Positions 1 to 7,638 of a stretch of 64,000 nt of DNA are shown piece by piece. How positions within the stretch are numbered: the stretch's first letter is position 1; each line of letters starts with the position of its first letter. Origin of the DNA: Mesorhizobium ciceri WSM4083 (GTDB lineage: Bacteria > Pseudomonadota > Alphaproteobacteria > Rhizobiales > Rhizobiaceae); the NCBI RefSeq assembly GCF_000519305.1, contig NZ_JAFG01000003.1, positions 310,181 to 374,180 of the forward strand, given 5' to 3'. Below the pieces are notes generated by a model. That model worked only from the letters and a program-made list of their open reading frames with translations, had not been told where the DNA came from and searched no databases. Made by a program: the position numbers and the translations under genes.

Positions 1-359
1 AGGGTCAGAAAGCCACCGCTCAGGGCGACATTGCCGACGAAGCCATTGATGCGGGACGCACGGTCCGGACCCTGATGGTCCCAGAAATTGTGGAACATCG
101 GCGTGGCGACGATGAGGAACACCAGCAGCACCGCGGCCGCGAGTGCCGTCCACAATCCTGCGATGACCAGCACGCCGGCGGCGATCTGAAGCACGATGCC
201 GAGCCGCAGCGCCAATCTTGCCTGCGGCACGCCGCGCGCAGCCATCATCTGGGTCAGGAAGGCCGCGTTCTGGATGTTGCGCAGGCCGGCGAAGACGAAG
301 GCGCCGCCGAGCAACAGGCGAGCGAGAAACAACAAGGTCGAAGGCAAATCGGCAGGCAT
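1..359 (-). CDS. DoxX family membrane protein (3' end cut by window edge)
   Basis: The frame opens at ATG 357-359 with a GGGAG ribosome binding site about 7 bases upstream and runs off the window start without a stop, so about 119 residues are visible. They are hydrophobic, with an early LLLGGAFVFAGLRNI segment and later helices, the layout of DoxX/DoxD-type four-helix inner-membrane proteins. Rhizobial DoxX proteins are linked to redox or sulfur stress, but the exact reaction of this one is unknown. It is the last visible gene of a minus-strand operon with an AhpD-like protein and an Rrf2 regulator, which fits a stress-response module. The family call is fairly safe; the function is not. Confidence 0.75.
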   Translation of the reverse strand, partial: MPADLPSTLLFLARLLLGGAFVFAGLRNIQNAAFLTQMMAARGVPQARLALRLGIVLQIAAGVLVIAGLWTALAAAVLLVFLIVATPMFHNFWDHQGPDRASRINGFVGNVALSGGFLT

Positions 360-379
360 CAAACGCTCCCTTGGAAAGT

Positions 380-405
380 GGAGCGCCGCCTTTCGACGGC
401 GCTCC
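380..405 (-). other. Intercistronic hairpin
   Basis: GGAGCGCCG (380-388) and CGGCGCTCC (397-405) are perfect 9-bp inverted arms with an 8-base loop, between the AhpD-like gene and doxX. No T-run follows on either strand, so mRNA stabilisation or partial attenuation is likelier than full termination. Confidence 0.45.
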
Positions 406-421
406 CAACATAACCGGACAA

Positions 422-880
422 TCAGGCGGCCTTGGCCGCCGGCATCGGGTGAATGGCCTGGAACGGGATGCACAGCCGGTTCCAGGTGTTTATCATGCCG
501 AGCGCAACGGACAGCTTGACCAGTTCCTCTTCCGAGAAATGCTCGAGCGTCTTTGCATAAAGTTCGTCCGGCACGCCATTGTTGGCGATCAGGGTGACGG
601 CCTCGGTCCAGGCAAGGGCGGCGCGTTCGCGCAGGGAAAACAGCGGCGATTCCTTCCAGGCCGAAACCAGATAGAGCCGCTGCTCGGTCTCGCCGTCGCG
701 CCTCGCCTCGCGGCTATGCATTTCGACGCAATAGGAGCAGCCGTTGATCTGCGACGCCCTGAGCTTGATCAGGTGCAGCAGGCTCACCTCGAGTCCGCAT
801 TCGTCCACCGCCTTGTTGAGCGCCGACACAGCCTTCATGATCTCCGGCGCCTTGGCGAAAAATTGCAGCCTCTGTTTCAT
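422..880 (-). CDS. Carboxymuconolactone decarboxylase / AhpD-like protein
   Basis: This 152-residue all-helical protein belongs to the CMD/AhpD superfamily. The core contains Cys48-x-x-Cys51-x-x-x-His55 (within GCSYCVEMH), the redox CxxC plus histidine used by AhpD-type peroxidase partners, so a thiol peroxidase or disulfide reductase role in the cytoplasm is more likely than true carboxymuconolactone decarboxylation. ATG 878-880 follows AAGGA at good spacing. It lies 43 bp downstream of the Rrf2 gene and 62 bp upstream of doxX on the same strand. That grouping suggests an oxidative or electrophile stress operon under Rrf2 control. The physiological substrate cannot be read from the sequence. 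Confidence 0.85.
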   Translation of the reverse strand: MKQRLQFFAKAPEIMKAVSALNKAVDECGLEVSLLHLIKLRASQINGCSYCVEMHSREARRDGETEQRLYLVSAWKESPLFSLRERAALAWTEAVTLIANNGVPDELYAKTLEHFSEEELVKLSVALGMINTWNRLCIPFQAIHPMPAAKAA

Positions 881-923
881 CTTGATGTCCTTTCATGTCT
901 GCTTTGGGTTTGGGTCTGCGGGG

Positions 924-1427
924 TTAACTGGATTTCTGCGGCCGCTGGTGGCGCTCGACGAAGGCGCAGCTCGCAGCAAGCGACCTGGGATCGCCTTCTG
1001 CCGCATAGGTGGCCACGATATCGGACAGTTTGGTCTCGGCGAGCGCGGCGCGATAGGCGCGCTCGGCCTTCAGCATCGCGGCGTTGATGCCGCAGGGTTT
1101 CACATAGGCCGACGCATCGAGTTTCACCGGACCGCGCTGGCGGATCTCGCCGCATCGGAAGGCCGGCTCGCGACCCTCGACGGCCAGCACGATGTCGAGC
1201 AGCGTGATGCGCTCGGCCGGCCGCGCCAGCCGATAGCCACCGGCAGGCCCGGGCACCGATTCGAGGATACGCGCGGCGCTCAGCATGTTGAGATGCTTCA
1301 ACAGATAGCTAGGCGACAGGCCAAACGCCTCAGCCAGAGCAGCGCCCGGCATGGTGCTGTTCCCCTCCACACTCGCCAGCGTGGCAGCGCAATGGATGGC
1401 CGCTTCGACGCCCTCGCCCAGCTTCAT
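924..1427 (-). CDS. Rrf2 family transcriptional regulator
   Basis: This 167-residue DNA-binding protein has an N-terminal winged helix-turn-helix (recognition helix around LSPSYLLKHLNM, residues 38-49) and the Rrf2 wing motif GPAGGYRLARP at residues 60-70. Cys13, Cys92, Cys112 and Cys154 are present, but not in the tight IscR cluster arrangement, so thiol-based sensing is plausible and Fe-S binding uncertain. It heads the operon with the AhpD-like and DoxX genes and probably represses itself and them. Two tandem TATC-N3-GATA palindromes lie directly upstream of its start and are the obvious operator candidates. Confidence 0.88.
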   Translation of the reverse strand: MKLGEGVEAAIHCAATLASVEGNSTMPGAALAEAFGLSPSYLLKHLNMLSAARILESVPGPAGGYRLARPAERITLLDIVLAVEGREPAFRCGEIRQRGPVKLDASAYVKPCGINAAMLKAERAYRAALAETKLSDIVATYAAEGDPRSLAASCAFVERHQRPQKSS

Positions 1428-1441
1428 TGGATCGGCTCCTT

Positions 1442-1468
1442 TATCATGGATACATACTATCGTGGATA
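1442..1468 (-). promoter_or_regulatory. Candidate Rrf2 operator, tandem palindromes
   Basis: TATCATGGATA (1442-1452) and TATCGTGGATA (1458-1468) are each a TATC-N3-GATA palindrome, repeated in direct orientation at 16-bp spacing, 15-41 bp upstream of the Rrf2 start codon. The position over the likely promoter fits autorepression. Binding by this regulator is inferred. Confidence 0.55.
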
Positions 1469-1529
1469 ATTATTATCTGCAATAGGAAAATGCGAATTCC
1501 ACATGTTGGCGATAGCTTCACAAGACGTG

Positions 1530-1743
1530 GGTTCCTCGCACCCCGCGAAGCGGGGGAGAGGTGGCCCGGCGAAGCCGGGACGGAGAGGGGGACGACCTTT
1601 GTGAAGACAAAACCGGTGAGGGAGAAGGCGCGAGTAAGTTAAAGCGCGATCAGGGGCCTCGGCTAGCTCCCAGTCGCCCCGAAGGCCCCTCTCCGTCCCG
1701 GCTTCGCCGGGCCACCTCTCCCCACTTCGTGGGGCGAGGAACC
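1530..1743. repeat. Intergenic inverted-repeat element
   Basis: About 60 bp at 1530-1590 are nearly perfectly repeated in inverted orientation at 1686-1743. Each arm contains its own hairpin (for example CCCGGCGAAGCCGGG), and about 95 bp lie between the arms. The sequence style matches non-coding palindromic repeats common between genes in Rhizobiales. Short frames inside it are not genes. Together with the operator above it fills the 356-bp gap between the Rrf2 gene and preA. Confidence 0.75.
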
Positions 1744-1783
1744 TAAGTTCTGCCAAGCACGGCACTTGGACCGGAGCGTGCCC

Positions 1784-3103
1784 CTACTCCGCAGCCACCT
1801 TGGCCATCGGATTGTTCGGGTGTGTCGTCCAGTTGGCATAGACGGGCGATACCGGCCTGCCGGTGCGCTGGTCCATCACGCCGGCTGCGAGCGGCTCCAT
1901 GGTGATGCAGTTCTCGACTGGGCAGACATTGACGCAGAGATTGCAGCCGACGCATTCGGCCTCGATCACCTCGAAGTGCCTGACGCCATCGACCATACTT
2001 GTGATCGCCTGGTGCGAAGTGTCCTCGCAGGCGATGTGGCAGCGGCCGCATTTGATGCAGGCATCCTGGTCGATACGCGCCTTGGCGACGTAGTTCAGGT
2101 TGAGATACTGCCAATCGGTCACATTGGGCGTGGCGCGGCCGACGATGTCGTTGAGCGAGGCGTGGCCCTTCTCGTCCATCCAGTTTTCGAGGCCGGCGAT
2201 CATCTCCTGCACGATCTTGAAACCGTACGTCATCGCCGCCGTGCAGACCTGCACATTGCCGGCGCCGAGCGCCATGAATTCGGCAGCGTCACGCCAGGTG
2301 GTGATGCCGCCGATGCCGGAAATCGGCAGGCCGCGGGTTTCGGGATCGCGCGCGATCTCGGCCACCATGTTCATGGCGATCGGCTTCACCGCCGGGCCGC
2401 AATAGCCGCCATGCGAGCCCTTGCCGTCGATGGTCGGCTGCGGCGCGAAACTGTCGAGGTCGACACCGGTGATTGAATTGATGGTGTTGATCAGCGACAC
2501 CGCATCGGTGCCGCCGGCATGTGCCGCCCGCGCGGGCTTGCGCACATCGGTGATGTTGGGCGTCAGCTTGGTGATGACGGGCATGCGGGTGTTCTGCTTG
2601 CACCAGCGCACCACCATTTCGATATATTCCGGCACCTGGCCGACAGCGGCACCCATGCCGCGTTCCGACATGCCGTGCGGACAGCCGAAATTCAGCTCGA
2701 TGCCGTCGGCTTCGGTCTCCTCGACCACCGGCAGGATCGCCTTCCAGGCTTCCTCGACGCAAGGCACCATCAGCGAGACGACGATGGCGCGGTCGGGCCA
2801 GTCCTTCTTGACCTGCTTGATCTCGCGCAAATTGACCTGCAGGTCGCGGTCGGTGATCAACTCGATGTTGTTGAGGCCGAGCAGTCGGCGGTCGGCGCCC
2901 CAGATCGCGCCATAGCGCGGGCCGTTGACGTTGACCACCGGTGGGCCTTCCTCGCCCAGCGTCTTCCACACCACGCCGCCCCAGCCGGCCTTGAAGGCGC
3001 GGATGACGTTGTAGGCCTTGTCGGTCGGCGGCGCCGAGGCCAGCCAGAACGGATTGGGCGACTTGATGCCGACGAAATTGTTTCTGATGTCTGCCATGCT
3101 CAT
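1784..3103 (-). CDS. preA: NAD-dependent dihydropyrimidine dehydrogenase, subunit PreA
   Basis: This 439-residue subunit reduces uracil and thymine to the 5,6-dihydro forms, the first step of reductive pyrimidine breakdown in the cytoplasm. Residues 1 to about 310 form the FMN-binding dihydroorotate dehydrogenase-like barrel, with the active-site cysteine at Cys141 in NFGCPHGMSERGMG. The C-terminal third carries two [4Fe-4S] ferredoxin motifs, CIKCGRCHIAC and CVGCNLCVNVC followed by P-V-E-N-C. It overlaps preT by an ATGA of 4 bp, so the two are translationally coupled and form one enzyme. No dihydropyrimidinase or ureidopropionase gene is visible next to it, so later steps must be encoded elsewhere. 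Confidence 0.95.
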   Translation of the reverse strand: MSMADIRNNFVGIKSPNPFWLASAPPTDKAYNVIRAFKAGWGGVVWKTLGEEGPPVVNVNGPRYGAIWGADRRLLGLNNIELITDRDLQVNLREIKQVKKDWPDRAIVVSLMVPCVEEAWKAILPVVEETEADGIELNFGCPHGMSERGMGAAVGQVPEYIEMVVRWCKQNTRMPVITKLTPNITDVRKPARAAHAGGTDAVSLINTINSITGVDLDSFAPQPTIDGKGSHGGYCGPAVKPIAMNMVAEIARDPETRGLPISGIGGITTWRDAAEFMALGAGNVQVCTAAMTYGFKIVQEMIAGLENWMDEKGHASLNDIVGRATPNVTDWQYLNLNYVAKARIDQDACIKCGRCHIACEDTSHQAITSMVDGVRHFEVIEAECVGCNLCVNVCPVENCITMEPLAAGVMDQRTGRPVSPVYANWTTHPNNPMAKVAAE

Positions 3104-4464
3104 GCCCTCCCGTTCGAGGTCAGTGCCCGATTGATGCTCTCCGCCGCGTCACGGCCTTGCGCGACCGCCGAGACGGTGAGATCGTCGCCACCGAAGATGC
3201 AGTCACCGCCGGCCCAGACCCTGTCGAGCGACGTACGCCCTTCCGCGTCGACCTTGATGCGGCCAGCTTCGAGATCGATCGACGCACCGCTGCCGTTGAG
3301 GGCTGCCGGCACGAAACTCTGTCCAATCGCCTTGAACACCTGGTCGGCAACGAGCGTCAGTGTCTCGCCGGTGCCGGCAAGCCTGTCGCCGTTGAGGGCG
3401 GTGTATTCGAGTTCGACGGCGGTAACCTTGCCGCCTTCCGCGATCACCCGCTTCGGCTGCAGCCAGTGGCGGATGGTGACGCCGTTGGCGGCCGCCAGAT
3501 CCTGCTCGAATTCGGAAGCGTTCATGTGCTCCTGGCCGCGCCGGTAGCAGATCGTCACCTCCTCGGCGCCGAGCAGCTTCGACTGCACGGCCGCGTCGAT
3601 GGCGGTCATGCCGCCACCGATGACGACGACACGACGGCCAACCGGCAAGCCGGAAAGGTCGCTGGCCTGGCGCAGCTCGGCAATGAACTCGACGGCGTTG
3701 ATGACGCCGTCGGCGTCCTCGCCATCGGCACGCAGCGCATTGACGCCGCCAAGGCCCATGCCAAGAAACACCGCGTCGTAATTGCGGATCAGATCCGACA
3801 GCTGATAGTCGCGGCCGAGCGCCTTGCCGTTCTGGATGTCGATACCGCCGATCGCGGTCACGTAGTCGACTTCGGCCTGGGCGAAATCGTCGACGCTCTT
3901 GTAGGCGGCGATGCCGTATTCGTTGAGGCCGCCGGCCTTCGCGCGCGCCTCCAGGATGGTCACGTCATGGCCGTGGCGGGCGAGCCGGTGCGCAGCGGCA
4001 AGGCCGGCCGGCCCGGCGCCGACCACGGCAACCGTCTTGCCGGTCGGCTCGGCGCGCGGATAAAACTGCTTGTTCTCGCCCATGGCGACATCGGTGGCGT
4101 AGCGCTGGAGGCGGCCGATCTGCACCGGCTTGCCTTCCGCCACCTCGCGCACGCAGACTTCTTCGCACAGCGTTTCGGTCGGACAGACGCGGGCGCACAT
4201 GCCGCCCAATATGTTCTGGTCGAAGATGGTCTTGGCCGAACCGATCGGATTGCCGGTCGAGATCTGGCGGATGAACAGCGGAATGTCGATCGAGGTCGGG
4301 CATGCATTCATGCACGGCGCGTCGTAGCAGAAATAGCAGCGATCGGATTCGACCAACGCTTCGTGATGATCGAGCGGCGGGTGCAGGTCGGAAAAATTGT
4401 CCGCATACTGGTCGGCCGAGAGCCTGCCGCCCGCAATGCCTTCCCTGAATTGGCCTTCTGGCAT
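3100..4464 (-). CDS. preT: NAD-dependent dihydropyrimidine dehydrogenase, subunit PreT
   Basis: This 454-residue flavoprotein passes electrons between NADH and PreA. The N-terminal region has cysteine-rich Fe-S motifs (RCYFCYDAPCMNAC and CARVCPTETLCEEVC), followed by an FAD fold (VAVVGAGPAGLAAA) and an NAD(P) fold (VVVIGGGMTAIDAA), the glutamate synthase small-subunit-like plan. I chose ATG 4462-4464 because GGGGAA lies 7-8 bases upstream; an in-frame GTG at 4501-4503 would add 13 residues but has no ribosome binding site. It is the first gene of the preTA operon. An AT-rich region with a 13-bp inverted repeat lies about 100 bp upstream and may hold its control site. Confidence 0.93.
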   Translation of the reverse strand: MPEGQFREGIAGGRLSADQYADNFSDLHPPLDHHEALVESDRCYFCYDAPCMNACPTSIDIPLFIRQISTGNPIGSAKTIFDQNILGGMCARVCPTETLCEEVCVREVAEGKPVQIGRLQRYATDVAMGENKQFYPRAEPTGKTVAVVGAGPAGLAAAHRLARHGHDVTILEARAKAGGLNEYGIAAYKSVDDFAQAEVDYVTAIGGIDIQNGKALGRDYQLSDLIRNYDAVFLGMGLGGVNALRADGEDADGVINAVEFIAELRQASDLSGLPVGRRVVVIGGGMTAIDAAVQSKLLGAEEVTICYRRGQEHMNASEFEQDLAAANGVTIRHWLQPKRVIAEGGKVTAVELEYTALNGDRLAGTGETLTLVADQVFKAIGQSFVPAALNGSGASIDLEAGRIKVDAEGRTSLDRVWAGGDCIFGGDDLTVSAVAQGRDAAESINRALTSNGRA

Positions 4465-4557
4465 CGTCAGTTCCCCATGTTTTCTTTTGAGGAAGGCTAG
4501 CACGTTTTATTTTTTTATCAATTGGTCAATTTTCGGCGCAAGTCACTGAAAAGGCTC

Positions 4558-4592
4558 GACAATAACATGATTTTTTTACTCATGTTATTGTC
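4558..4592. promoter_or_regulatory. 13-bp perfect inverted repeat upstream of preT
   Basis: GACAATAACATGA (4558-4570) and TCATGTTATTGTC (4580-4592) are perfect inverted arms around a 9-base loop. The repeat overlaps the last codons and stop of the chaC-like gene and lies about 95 bp before preT. The stem is AT-rich with no trailing T-run, so a protein-binding operator is likelier than an intrinsic terminator. Confidence 0.45.
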
Positions 4593-5323
4593 AGCGGCGG
4601 TTGCGTTTGCAGCGCGAGCGAATGGCCGGTCTCAAGCTTACGGCTATGGATATCCCTGACCTCTTCCGCCACCAATTCCTGCAGCCGCCACAGATTGCGG
4701 TCGTGGATGCCGAACGCTTCCAGGTGGCTGACCGTGTTGTAGAGATACTCGGCCCCGGATCCGATATGCCCGCAGGCTCTGGCCAGAACGCTCGCCACTC
4801 TGTCCAGCGGCTGGTTCAGCGACGTTCCCCTGCCCTTCACGCCGACCCAGAAACCGAGCGCGCGCAGCTTACCTTGCGGCGTATGCACCGGCAGCCAGCG
4901 GACCGTCTCGATGCTTTCGTGGTCGCTGATCTCGCGCCGCAGCAGCCTTTCGATCTGCGCCGGCTTCTCGCCCTCCGGCAAGCGATAGATCACGCCGTTG
5001 CAGCGTCCGCCCCGCTCGAGCGCCATCATCAATCCAGGCTGCTCGGCGCTGCCGCGCCACCGCACCATGTCGAGGCAGAAGGACCGGTGCCAGCCAAAGG
5101 CCGTGGCGAGCTGTTGCTCGACCGACTCGAATTCCGGCTTCCAGATCAGCGACCCATAGGCGAACACCCATAACGGTCCCTCATCGGCTTCATTGGACAG
5201 CCGCAAGGCAAGGCTTTGAAAGTCCTCGTCGTTCATGTCTGTCCAGCTCGGGTCCGGGCCGGGATCGGCCTCTTCCCGATGGCACAGTGCGACAAGCTCG
5301 GGCGTGAGCGACATCAAGCGCAT
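4580..5323 (-). CDS. ChaC-like gamma-glutamylcyclotransferase
   Basis: This 247-residue protein has the family's substrate-loop motif YGSL at residues 56-59 (FAYGSLIWKPEF) and the acid-containing LLRREI segment that supplies the general acid/base glutamate in ChaC enzymes. ChaC proteins cleave glutathione to 5-oxoproline and Cys-Gly in the cytoplasm. I start at ATG 5321-5323 because GAGGGG sits about 9 bases upstream; a longer frame to 5464 has a poor, non-conserved N-terminus. The gene runs toward preT but is probably separately controlled. It is divergent from the VOC gene across a 165-bp region where I recognise no clear site. Confidence 0.85.
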   Translation of the reverse strand: MRLMSLTPELVALCHREEADPGPDPSWTDMNDEDFQSLALRLSNEADEGPLWVFAYGSLIWKPEFESVEQQLATAFGWHRSFCLDMVRWRGSAEQPGLMMALERGGRCNGVIYRLPEGEKPAQIERLLRREISDHESIETVRWLPVHTPQGKLRALGFWVGVKGRGTSLNQPLDRVASVLARACGHIGSGAEYLYNTVSHLEAFGIHDRNLWRLQELVAEEVRDIHSRKLETGHSLALQTQPPLTIT

Positions 5324-5488
5324 GGACGACAACCCCTCATCACCGCAGAGAAATCGAAAACCGCTGGGGGCGCAACCAGGGAACGCTTGGCACACACACC
5401 CATTGTTGTCCGGGCGGTGTCGGATTTCCGTCGTGAGGATCGTCCTATGATGGACAACGATCACGCATGAAAGGTGAGGAGACCGAAA

Positions 5489-6265
5489 ATGCCAAAAGCC
5501 CCGATGCCCTTCTTCTGGTACGAATTGATGACATCAGATCTCGACGCCGCCGAGGCGTTCTACCCCAAAGTGGTCGGCTGGAAGGCGCAGCCTTTCGACG
5601 TGGCGCCGGGTATGCCGCGCTATGTCGTGATGAATGTCGGCGAACGTGGCGTCGGCGGCCTGATGACCTTGCCCGAGGATGCCGCCAAGATGGGCATGCC
5701 GCCTGCCTGGCTTGGCTATATCCACACCAGGGATGTCGACGCTGCCACGGCATCGCTGGAGAAAGCCGGCGGCACCGTTCATCGCCGGCCCGACGACATT
5801 CCAGGCGTCGGCCGCTTTGCCGTCGTCGCCGATCCGCAAGGCGCGACGTTCATGCTCCTGCAGCCGAACGGCCCTGACCAACCCCCTGTGCCGGCCGGCA
5901 CGCCGGGTCACATCGGCTGGCACGAGCTTTATACGAGCGACTGGAAAGCTGCGTTCGATTTCTATTCCGAGCAGTTCGCCTGGGTCGACGCCGGCGATTT
6001 CGACATGGGCCCGATGGGCACTTACCAGACCTTTACGGCCGGCCCCGAATCCGGCGGCGGCATCATGAACAAGCCGGAGCAGATCCCGGTGCCGGTCTGG
6101 CAATTCTACTTCAACGTTGCGGCCATCGACGCGGCGGCCAAACGGGTCACCGATAGTGGCGGCAAGATCCTGATGGGGCCGATGGAGGTCCCCGGCGGCA
6201 GCTGGGTCGTGCAGTGCCAAGACCCGCAAGGCGCACACTTTGCCTTGATGGCGCCGGTCCGCTGA
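5489..6265 (+). CDS. VOC family protein with two glyoxalase-like domains
   Basis: This 258-residue protein consists of two vicinal-oxygen-chelate domains, about residues 1-122 and 132-256. Each begins with a W(Y/H)EL(M/Y)TSD motif followed by an A-x-x-FY helix, so the protein is an internal duplication typical of bacterial glyoxalase/bleomycin-resistance-like proteins (27 kDa antigen type). Metal-dependent isomerase, dioxygenase or binding roles are all known in the fold, and the substrate here is unknown. ATG 5489-5491 is chosen over an in-frame GTG at 5474 because GGAG lies 7 bases before it. It is transcribed alone and convergent with the small exported protein gene; a 12-bp hairpin separates the two. 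Confidence 0.85.
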   Translation: MPKAPMPFFWYELMTSDLDAAEAFYPKVVGWKAQPFDVAPGMPRYVVMNVGERGVGGLMTLPEDAAKMGMPPAWLGYIHTRDVDAATASLEKAGGTVHRRPDDIPGVGRFAVVADPQGATFMLLQPNGPDQPPVPAGTPGHIGWHELYTSDWKAAFDFYSEQFAWVDAGDFDMGPMGTYQTFTAGPESGGGIMNKPEQIPVPVWQFYFNVAAIDAAAKRVTDSGGKILMGPMEVPGGSWVVQCQDPQGAHFALMAPVR

Positions 6266-6296
6266 CCGCGATAAGGCGCCGCTGACACAAAGCGCG

Positions 6297-6324
6297 GGCC
6301 TTCATCGGATCACCGATGAAGGCC
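6297..6324. terminator. Hairpin between convergent genes
   Basis: GGCCTTCATCGG (6297-6308) and CCGATGAAGGCC (6313-6324) are perfect 12-bp arms with a 4-base loop, between the stops of two convergent genes. There is no long T-run, but position and stability fit a bidirectional transcription end. Confidence 0.55.
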
Positions 6325-6348
6325 TCCACCCCTCTGCCTGGCGCCGTC

Positions 6349-6837
6349 TCATTCCGGCGCCAGCACGGCGACCTTCAGCTCAGCTTTTTTCGCGCCGCTG
6401 AACTGGACGGTGGCCGGGCCGGGCGCAAGCTTGAAGCGCACGCTCTTGCGGATGCCAGGGCATGTTTTCACGCCACTATAGCCCGCCGACTTGATGGCCT
6501 GGCCATCCTGGATGACATCGATCCAGGCCTCGCCCGAGAGACTTATCTGGATGGCTCCCTCGGACGGCACCTCCACGCTGGCGACGGCCCCAAACGTGTC
6601 TGATGCCGGCGCACGTTCGGGCGCTACCGCAAAACCGGCTTTCTCTACCGGCACCAGCTCCAGGTCCGCAGCCGCACCGACCGCCAGCGCCGTTCCGGAC
6701 GGCGTTGCCGGTGCTGCGGCAAACAGGGTCTGCTCCCGCGTCACCGGCCACTTGAACGCCTCACAGCCGGCGTCCTCGGCCATGGCGAAGCTGGTGCCTG
6801 CAAGGATTGCGAAGAGGCTGATGGCGGCTTTTTTCAT
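6349..6837 (-). CDS. Exported protein of unknown function
   Basis: This 162-residue protein begins with a clear signal peptide (MKKAAISLFAILAGTSFAMA, cleavage near residue 20), so it is probably periplasmic. The mature part is Ala/Val/Pro-rich with two cysteines (in AGCEAFKW and VKTCPGIRK) that could form a disulfide. The C-terminal part looks like a small beta domain ending FKLAPGPATVQFSGAKKAEL. I recognise no catalytic motif or named family. ATG 6835-6837 is chosen because it gives the signal peptide; the frame continues upstream but overlaps the divergent doxX gene. The ribosome binding site is weak. Confidence 0.7.
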   Translation of the reverse strand: MKKAAISLFAILAGTSFAMAEDAGCEAFKWPVTREQTLFAAAPATPSGTALAVGAAADLELVPVEKAGFAVAPERAPASDTFGAVASVEVPSEGAIQISLSGEAWIDVIQDGQAIKSAGYSGVKTCPGIRKSVRFKLAPGPATVQFSGAKKAELKVAVLAPE

Positions 6838-7033
6838 GGCAAAGGGAACCCACATTTCTAGAGTGTCCGCACCATACAACCATAACGATAGGAATGCAAC
6901 CCTTGCGGGAAAAATATGAAAGGTCAATTGGGGAACATTCCAATCACCGATTGTTGACGGCAGGCCGTGGGAAGTGAATGGTCCATTCCTGGGTGATAAT
7001 CTATGGCCGGGCGGATTGAAAAATGGAGTCATT

Positions 7034-7426
7034 ATGAAGCTTTTCGAAAGCCTCTCCAGATACCAGCCGCAGGCGCTCGGCGTGTTGCGCATCATGACCG
7101 CGCTGCAGTTCATCGAGCATGGCAGCCAGAAACTGTTCAACTTCCCCGTCAGCGCCGATCCCCATGCCCTTTCCGGGCTGACCATGACCGCCGCCATCCT
7201 CGAATTCGCTGGCGGCATCCTGCTGGCGCTCGGCCTGTTCACGCGGCCCGTAGCCTTCCTTCTGGCCGGCGAAATGGCGATCGCCTATTTCATGGCGCAC
7301 ATGCCGCGCGACTTCTTCCCCGTCAACAACGGCGGCGATTCGGCGATCTCGTTCTGCTTCATCTTCCTCTATCTGGTGTTTGCCGGCGCCGGTGCCTTCG
7401 CGCTGGACAACCGTCGCAGCGTCTGA
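7034..7426 (+). CDS. DoxX family membrane protein
   Basis: This 130-residue inner-membrane protein has about four hydrophobic helices and typical DoxX sequence: an early LRIMTALQFIEHGSQKLF, a central LEFAGGILLALGLFTRPVAFLLAGEMAIAYF (split here for reading) and a last helix before LDNRRSV. Members form or support membrane oxidoreductase complexes, but the substrate of this one is unknown. ATG 7034-7036 is preceded by GGAG at 5 bases, so the upstream in-frame start at 6974 is unlikely. It is divergent from the exported protein gene and is the second of three DoxX-like proteins in the window. Confidence 0.82.
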   Translation: MKLFESLSRYQPQALGVLRIMTALQFIEHGSQKLFNFPVSADPHALSGLTMTAAILEFAGGILLALGLFTRPVAFLLAGEMAIAYFMAHMPRDFFPVNNGGDSAISFCFIFLYLVFAGAGAFALDNRRSV

Positions 7427-7449
7427 CGCCGGAAAGAGGATGCGGGCCT

Positions 7450-7598
7450 AGAGCAATTCTAGGAAAAGCGTGAAGCGGTTTTCCGTCTAGAGTTGCGTTA
7501 AAACAAAGAGTTAGAGCAGATCGCCGTTTCCGTGAAACGGTGAAATGCTCTAGTGCATGTCGCCCAAAAGTGCCCAGCGGCTTGGGACAACGACATGC
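7450..7598. repeat. Dispersed-type palindromic repeat
   Basis: Two adjacent hairpins can be drawn: one across 7450-7496 (AGAGCAATTCTAG pairs imperfectly with TCTAGAGTTGC) and one at 7513-7551 with AGAGCA/TGCTCT outer and CCGTTTC/GAAACGG inner arms. A third pair, GCATGTCG (7555-7562) and CGACATGC (7591-7598), follows. The sequence resembles an intergenic repeat I associate with Mesorhizobium genomes. It fills most of the gap after doxX. Confidence 0.6.
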
Positions 7599-7638
7599 AC
7601 AACAGGAATCTGAAGCGCATCGGCGAAGCCGAAGCGCT

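Noticed and set aside
1497-1783. Small frames within the inverted repeat near 1.5-1.8 kb
   Set aside because: They translate repeat DNA in both directions, lack ribosome binding sites and have no recognisable domain.
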